NCBI GenBank assembly: GCA_907165275.2
Contig: OU015651.1
Location: 15,584,501 to 15,648,500 of the forward strand
DNA from: Zygaena filipendulae
Lineage: Eukaryota; Arthropoda; Insecta; Lepidoptera; Zygaenidae
Reading direction: 5' to 3'
Length of the DNA stretch: 64,000 nt
Part shown: one piece after another, positions 60,101 through 64,000 of the stretch
Position numbering within the stretch: position 1 is the first letter of the stretch
Layout of the letters: every line of letters begins with the position of its first letter
Notes under the pieces: generated by a model
Database searches by the model: none
The model's input: only the letters and a program-made list of their open reading frames with translations
Told to the model about the DNA's origin: nothing
Program-made: the position numbers and the translations under genes

Positions 60101-61190
60101 CGATAAAAAATAGAAAACTATCACGAACCAAAGTGAACACGCCATGGGCGGCGCGCGGCGGCCGAGCTGATACAGGTAAAAGTTTATTACGGAAACGGGA
60201 AATAAGGAACCGTTTCGCGTTTAATACCTAATTGAATTATACCTAATATGTATTTTAAACCAGTAATAGCTTCGTGACAGTTTTGTGTTTCCCTCGGGGA
60301 TTATTCGATAGGTATGTAGGTGTGCACGTATACACTGTGATGCAGAACATCAGGCCAGGGGTTTGTGGCGGGTTCGAACACAAGCGGTCCACAAACCTAG
60401 ACTCACTACACTTATAAATGTAATAATGATGTTACTAAACTTCTATCGCCGTGACTGGGATGCCATCATCATAGGGAACAGTCTTCCACTGTATAAGTTA
60501 GGTAATAACGCATTTTTAGTTGCGTATGCTAAGACAAATATCATATAACACAAAAGATGAATAGGAATAGACAGTGTCGTATAGACGGATCGCGGCGAGC
60601 TGTGCGAAACTGAATCGAACTGTCCCGAGCTGTGTTCATACTGTACTCACTGGCAGCGAGGCTGGCGGACGCGGACGCGGCGTGCGGCGCGCCGCGGCGC
60701 CCCGGGTCCATGCCCCACAGGTCCTGCGATATAATTATAATAACTACTCATTAACATTCTATTTGTCCGTGCACATACTAACAATATGCACAGAGGATTT
60801 GTTGACATCAGAAAGAAATAACTATAATGTTGTGTGTGAGCTGGGGCATGTTGTGTGGTGGTGTGTAGGGGCGCGTGTTGTGTGCTCGTCAGGTCGTACC
60901 TGGTGCGTGTAGGTGTTGGCGACGAGCGCGGAGGTGCCGTACACGGTGGAGGGGCGCGACGTGGCAGTCGAGAACGGCCCGCCGAAGCGCGAGCTGAACG
61001 CGGGCAGCGACCCGCCGCCCGCGCCGCCCCCGCCGCCGCCGCCGCCGCCGCCCCCGTCGCCGTAGTCGTCGAGCGCGCCGCTGTAGCTGGGCGAGCCGGC
61101 CGCGCTGGGGGGCCACATCTGCGCGGTCACGCTCAGCTCGGCGCCGTTGCCGTAGTAGGGCGAGCCGCCGTACGCGCACCGCGAGTACAT
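50861..61190 (-). CDS. srp: GATA transcription factor, serpent-like, with alternative N-finger exon (spliced)
   Basis: The two-finger model joins 61190-60900, 60723-60651, 54223-54057, 52998-52834, 51951-51852 and 51111-50861. All phases fit, giving 1047 nt and 348 aa. The product is a nuclear WGATAR-binding regulator. Residues about 45-60 are Gly-rich. The N-finger is C134-X2-C137-X17-C155-X2-C158, with the canonical [17 protein letters not shown] and [12 protein letters not shown]. The C-finger is C187-X2-C190-X17-C208-X2-C211, with a TRKRKPKN tail. The C-terminus has Gly and Pro runs (about 14 Pro). Using exon 53803-53634 instead of 54223-54057 gives a 349-aa form lacking the N-finger. One- and two-finger isoforms are known for Drosophila serpent, where the gene directs blood, fat body and endoderm fates. 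The N-terminus may extend into an upstream exon. Pannier is the main alternative. Confidence 0.8.
51573..51740 (+). repeat. Diverged CGCGGTTTCACCCGCG repeat in an intron of gene 2
   Basis: ACTGGCTGTCCCCCGCAGTT starts a copy that ends after AAATCCGTTGCGTAGTTTTA. A partial reverse copy (GTTACGCTTTTACGCCTTAA) lies at about 51998-52130. Confidence 0.65.
51852..51951 (-). CDS. srp: Second GATA gene, exon E (basic tail)
   Basis: Acceptor CGCTTTCAG opens [20 protein letters not shown], then [13 protein letters not shown]. Donor T|GTGAGTCAC, leaving phase 1. It completes the basic extension split from the finger exon at AIQ|TRK. It was found from splice signals and is too short to stand out as a frame. 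Confidence 0.85.
52440..52627 (+). repeat. Retroelement 3' tail ending in (TTTGA)n
   Basis: GTGTATACAATAAAGTATAT followed by repeated TTGAT units is the typical end of a lepidopteran short retroelement. The GGCTGCCTATGAAAAAAATT and AGCAATATAGGTCGCCTC blocks belong to the same copy. It lies in the intron before exon E. Confidence 0.55.
52834..52998 (-). CDS. srp: Second GATA gene, exon D (C-finger)
   Basis: 55 codons, phase 0 both ends, acceptor GGCGTCTGCAG, donor CAG|GTTGGT. It encodes [33 protein letters not shown] and [20 protein letters not shown]. The usual GEPVCNAC is GEAVCNAC here. The family's KLHx|VNRP intron is absent. Confidence 0.9.
53634..53803 (-). CDS. srp: Second GATA gene, exon X (finger-less alternative to exon C)
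   Basis: Acceptor TTAGTTGCAG and donor GGA|GTACGT frame 170 nt with the same phases as exon C (1 in, 0 out). It encodes [19 protein letters not shown], a Pro/Ala-rich stretch, and [13 protein letters not shown]. Joined B-X-D it stays open. Joined after exon C it shifts the frame. It therefore looks like a mutually exclusive partner of the N-finger exon, giving a C-finger-only protein. Confidence 0.7.
53925..53972 (+). repeat. GGCGGGGGC array
   Basis: Tandem GGCGGGGGC units on the plus strand lie in the 253-bp interval between exons C and X. G-quadruplex formation is possible but would involve the non-transcript strand. Confidence 0.8.
54057..54223 (-). CDS. srp: Second GATA gene, exon C (N-finger, alternative)
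   Basis: Encodes [18 protein letters not shown], the canonical finger and [14 protein letters not shown]. Acceptor GTGGCGCAG, donor CTG|GTACGT; phases 1 in and 0 out. The linker is one residue shorter than the usual NRPLIKPxRRL. It is 253 bp upstream of the alternative exon. Confidence 0.9.
54240..54320. repeat. ACACA and GCGACAC arrays next to the N-finger acceptor
   Basis: CACAACACAACACAACAC and CGCGACACGCGACACGCG tandem runs lie just upstream of the N-finger exon in the transcript sense. They replace a normal pyrimidine tract with G/T-rich sequence. Confidence 0.75.
55405..55450. repeat. GTGCCCG heptamer array
   Basis: CCCGGTGCCCGGTGCCCGGT units in tandem, about five copies. Confidence 0.85.
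55660..55805 (-). repeat. Diverged reverse CGCGGTTTCACCCGCG repeat
   Basis: CTTAATATTATAAATGCGAA at the left and GAGGGTGAATCCTCGGGA at the right identify a shortened, decayed copy. Confidence 0.6.
56161..56565 (+). repeat. Head-to-tail pair of CGCGGTTTCACCCGCG repeats
   Basis: Two copies in tandem share the 3' half CAGTAGTTTCGGAGTCCATC and GGACAAACAACGTGACACGT. The junction reads TATTAGACTAGCTGTCCC. The second copy keeps a CCGCGATTTCATCCGCGG core. Confidence 0.75.
57117..57544 (+). mobile_element. CRE-bearing inverted-terminal repeat, copy 4 (intron of gene 2)
   Basis: GAGGGATGTTGACGACTTT and TTTAGTCAACATGCCCATT form the ends. Inside are TTGTGACGTCATTAATC and TAGTGACGTCACGCGAAATT. About 110 bp of extra AT-rich sequence near the left end makes this copy longer than copies 2 and 3. 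Confidence 0.7.
57620..58260. promoter_or_regulatory. GC-rich block with a 58-kb open frame
   Basis: CpG-dense intronic block with several GTGACGTCAC-like motifs (about 57733 and 57872). A plus-strand frame at about 58100-58258 reads [20 protein letters not shown] and continues to HILKHPN before a stop. It has an even amino-acid mix but no recognised domain or supporting splice context. It may be an alternative promoter for gene 2. Confidence 0.25.
58436..58634 (+). repeat. CGCGGTTTCACCCGCG repeat, full copy
   Basis: From AACTAGCTGTGCCCCGCGGT to TTTATAATATGTCGTAGGAT. It is well preserved internally (TTTCATCCTAATCCGTTGAG, GCGTGATCGAGTAACAAACA). Confidence 0.88.
60651..60723 (-). CDS. srp: Second GATA gene, exon B
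   Basis: A 73-nt exon with acceptor TTATATCGCAG and donor A|GTGAGTAC, encoding [20 protein letters not shown] and then SLAA. It leaves in phase 1. That lets it join either the N-finger exon (A plus TC makes Ile) or the alternative exon (A plus TG makes Met). It is followed by an intron of about 6.4 kb. Confidence 0.78.
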
Positions 61191-61206
61191 GCTGCCCGCG
61201 GGGCTC
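60900..61206 (-). CDS. srp: Second GATA gene, exon A (N-terminus)
   Basis: The acceptor CACCGGCAG sets the start at 61206. ATG at 61190-61188 opens [20 protein letters not shown]. The five codons before it are also open (SPAGS), so an upstream coding exon is possible. Donor CAG|GTACGA after NTYTHQ, phase 0. It contains eleven consecutive Gly codons. Confidence 0.8.
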
Positions 61207-64000
61207 CTGCCGGTGCGGTGCCAGGGCGGAGGGTTACACTCACGTCACTCGTGTCATAGCAAAACTAAACGTTTTGTCTCGAACTGTGTCGAACGCCTAC
61301 GTAGGACAACAGTCTCGTTACAGAGACTCTACATTTTAATACGTGTATGAAACTTATGACTCGGCGGTTAGCAGCTAAGGATTGTGCGAATAGAATCTCG
61401 CCTTAGAAGCGAGGGGTTGTCCTGTGGGGTGGGGCCGTCTCGCCTGCTTCAGCGGCGACAGTACGCGGTACAGTTATTTACGAGTAAAATGAGTAACCAT
61501 GTTTTTCTGTCTATAATTACGTGTATCTCTTTGTTCTACGTTTGAGACAGCGACACACAATAGAAACTGTCGTCGAAACGGTTTTTATGGTCTCAAAACC
61601 AGATCATAAATCGTACTGGCCGGGCTTTTGTCGTGTGCGAGTGGTCGTAAATATTATAGAGAGCGGTCTAGGGCAGCGCTCGCGTCGAGTGCGAACTGTG
61701 CGAGTGGCTCTAGTCTACAAGCACGGCGCGGCGTCAGTTTACAAAACGTTCGCTTTCACCGGGCACTGGTCGCAACTCGGCACGGCATTGCAATAACGGC
61801 TCGCCGTCGTCGGGATCGTTGCCACAATAATATTTACAATATTACAATATTATTGCACAGGTAATAATTACGAAGTATACCATCTCTCTTAATCATAAAA
61901 AATCTAATTGTTATCCTATAGAAAATTAGGTAACTTATCATCATGGCTGCACGTGGTCATTAGTTTTCTATAGCGGCAACGATTACAGATTGTCAACTTG
62001 GTTGAAAGGGCTATGATGTTCGTTAAGGCCGTGTTCCCGGGAGTGTAACGGTGGTCGCCGGTGTGCCCGCGGGGCGCGGCTAGTGGCGCGGAACGGCCCG
62101 TCTCGGAAGTAGCGCGGCCCGATATCAGCCCCCGCGCGCCGCCCGCCCCAGCCCGCTGGCGCCCTCGACCCGCTTGCATTCATTAACCGCAGCGGAGGGA
62201 GCCCGCGGGTGGCGGGGCGGGCGGGGCGGGGCGGGCGAGGAACTTGTTCCGCCGCGATAATGGCCGCACTCGTTACCACGCGGCGGCTCGACGGTGAGCG
62301 GGCGATGTGGCGCCGAGCCTCTATTCAGCAATGAACAGTGAATGCTAGTCTACTAGAGTCTGCCCCCTTAGCCAAGTGCGCAATCTATAAATATTATCGT
62401 TATCGCTACACAAAACTAAAGAAATTATCGTCACGTCACATGATCACCAAAAATTGAACGACTTTACGTGTAGGTAACTATGTACCTACCTATATTGTAG
62501 ATCGTCATCTTGGCGGAAGGAGTTGTTTATTCGCTCATCGGTAACAAAACTATACCTATTGAACAATACAAAGTCCGCTCGTGTCATCCGTTCGTGAGAC
62601 AGCGTGCCCTGGCCGCATGCCGAGTGCTGACATGTAGAGTGTGCCCTGTGCCCTGGGTGAGTGAGTGAGTGAGTGCATGAGTGTGCCGCGCGGCCCCAGC
62701 TGCGGCGACAACAACAACGCCTTATACCGCCCGCGCAGCTGGCTCGCGGGAGTGGACGCACTCGGGCGGCCGCCGTGGGAGGTGGGACTTAATCACATTG
62801 ACAACAGATAATCGTCAACGCATTGAAAACTTAGCTAATAAACGAATCGTCACGTCAAGTGGTCGCCACTAATAGCCCAACCAAAAAAGTTGTGTTTTAC
62901 AAGACCATGGGACATGGCAATTCGTTCCTTAAGTTTCTATGCGTTAACGATTACAGATTATCAACTTGGCTAAGGGGGCTGAGATGCGCAAGCAGCTTCT
63001 GACGACTCCCCCACAATAGGTAGGTAGACACCTACTCCGTACAGGTACCTAGTTATATCACCACTACCTCACCTCACGACTACATAATTCTAACAATTAC
63101 GTTTATGTTTTACTATGTTTAATTGCAACGACATTTTGAAAATAACCAACTAAATAATTTTCCTGTTCCTTGTTATTTTTGCCGCTGAATAAATAAATAA
63201 TGATGTTTATACATTTCAACGATGTATGTATGTATATTATTATAAATACATTAGGTACATCGTCATGGTGACATTATTCTTGAATGCTCGTTGTGTACAT
63301 AATGTTTGTTAACCACAACATGTACGCGTGTAAGTATATGTATGTAGGTACCTACTCGTGTGCCCGCGTTCACTGCCGAGTGCCGATTATAGAGTTAGAA
63401 ACCTTCGAACGTAATACGCTGGCGGGCGGCACTCGGCAGGCCGCGGCCGGCTCCACACTGGGTGACACACATCTTAATGGCGAAAGCAATTTACAGCGAT
63501 TAGCTCGAGATAATCTCGCGGCCCACGTCACTGCCAGCCGAGGCGACCCGGTAACAGTTTCCCAAAACCATAACTTTACACATATACCGGAATCGCTAAC
63601 GGCAATTATAACAGACACTATTTTAAATGATATACCGATCCAGATTGCTCGGTATTCTTATAAGGGGTCGGGAAAGAAAAAAGTAAAAGGAAGAAAGGAT
63701 ACGCTATTCTCAACGCACGGTCCCGATGGTGTGGAACAAAGCTAATCGCCGGCCGCTATTTGCACACCATCGCGCCGCTAACAGCCTACGCAAACACTCG
63801 CTGCGCGCTCGAGCCGTCCGCGTCACTCCACTGAGGAACAAAAAAATAACAAAAAAATACGGCGCGAACAAATTTGGAAACGATCCGAGGGCCCTCGAGA
63901 CGTGTCAAGTGCCGCGATAGAGCCGACACAACACGCCGCGGTGCGCCGGCGCAGAGCCGCCCTCCCGCGCGCCCCGCACGCGCCCCGCACGCGCCCGCCG
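61207..64000. other. Upstream region of gene 2 (promoter or 5' exon region)
   Basis: CpG-dense patches lie at about 62030-62300, 62680-62780 and 63900-64000. MITE pieces lie at 61930, 62352 and 62785. No minus-strand donor could be chosen with confidence to pair with the acceptor at 61206, so any upstream exon is unlocated or outside the window. A 153-codon plus-strand frame at 63284-63745 has no recognised domain and is not called. Confidence 0.35.
62785..62990. mobile_element. GCCCCCTTAGCCAAGTTGAC-ended MITE, copy 3 plus two half copies nearby
   Basis: The right end TATCAACTTGGCTAAGGGGG is preserved and the left end is decayed. A left half at about 62352-62460 starts TGCCCCCTTAGCCAAGTGCG. 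A right half at about 61930-62012 ends TTGTCAACTTGGTTGAAAGG. All three lie in the upstream region of gene 2. Confidence 0.6.

Larger units (their letters stand above)
54321..60650 (-). other. Large intron of gene 2 (B to C/X)
   Basis: This intron runs to about 54224 and holds dispersed repeats, a CRE-bearing element, a GC-rich block at 57620-58130, a CA microsatellite at about 58971-58992 and a GGTA-rich run at about 59298-59332. No further GATA exon was recognised. Confidence 0.5.

Noticed and set aside
63284..63745. 153-codon plus-strand frame
   Set aside because: It starts in AT-rich upstream sequence, crosses a GC-rich patch and has no recognised domain. It may overlap conserved non-coding or 5' UTR sequence of gene 2, but it is not supported as a gene.

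Overview
The window looks like a lepidopteran (moth or butterfly) chromosome segment. It is AT-rich with GC-rich exons and CpG-dense patches, contains no bacterial-style gene arrays, and is full of dispersed repeats of lepidopteran type: non-LTR tails, MITEs, a Tc1-like element and a P-like element. Most open frames in it are chance or antisense. The real protein-coding content is two GATA zinc-finger transcription factor genes, both on the minus strand, which I reassembled exon by exon from splice signals and reading-frame phase.

Gene 1 (coding exons 21830-26968, predicted 5' UTR exon about 32359-32750) encodes about 729 aa: a glutamine-rich N-terminus, a divergent N-finger and a canonical C-finger followed by a basic tail. 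I favour a GATAe-type gene. Gene 2 (coding exons 50861-61190, probably extending further right) encodes about 348 aa with a canonical N-finger, a C-finger and a proline/glycine-rich C-terminus. Between its second and C-finger exons lie two candidate exons with the same entry and exit phase. One carries the N-finger (54057-54223) and the other carries none (53634-53803). Including both would break the frame, so they appear mutually exclusive. This matches the one-finger and two-finger isoforms known for Drosophila serpent, so I call gene 2 serpent-like. In insects pannier, serpent and GATAe lie in a conserved cluster, which fits two neighbouring same-strand GATA genes here. Orthology was judged by eye and is less certain than the gene models.

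Layout: 1-21 kb is gene-poor repeat-rich DNA. 21.2-32.8 kb is gene 1. A Tc1-like element (32948-34504; transposase with one premature stop) sits about 200 bp upstream of gene 1's predicted 5' exon. 36561-37166 is a 606-bp P-like element with an 8-bp target duplication and a first exon encoding a THAP domain start. 37-50 kb is intergenic, with CpG-dense, GATA-site-rich blocks, strongest at 43.1-44.3 kb. 50.8-61.2 kb is gene 2. 61.2-64 kb is GC-rich, probably 5' sequence of gene 2.

Both GATA genes bind WGATAR sites, and clusters of such sites occur inside gene 1 and between the genes, suggesting auto- and cross-regulation. Four copies of one repeat each carry two TGACGTCA palindromes, and one of them is split by a nested palindromic MITE.
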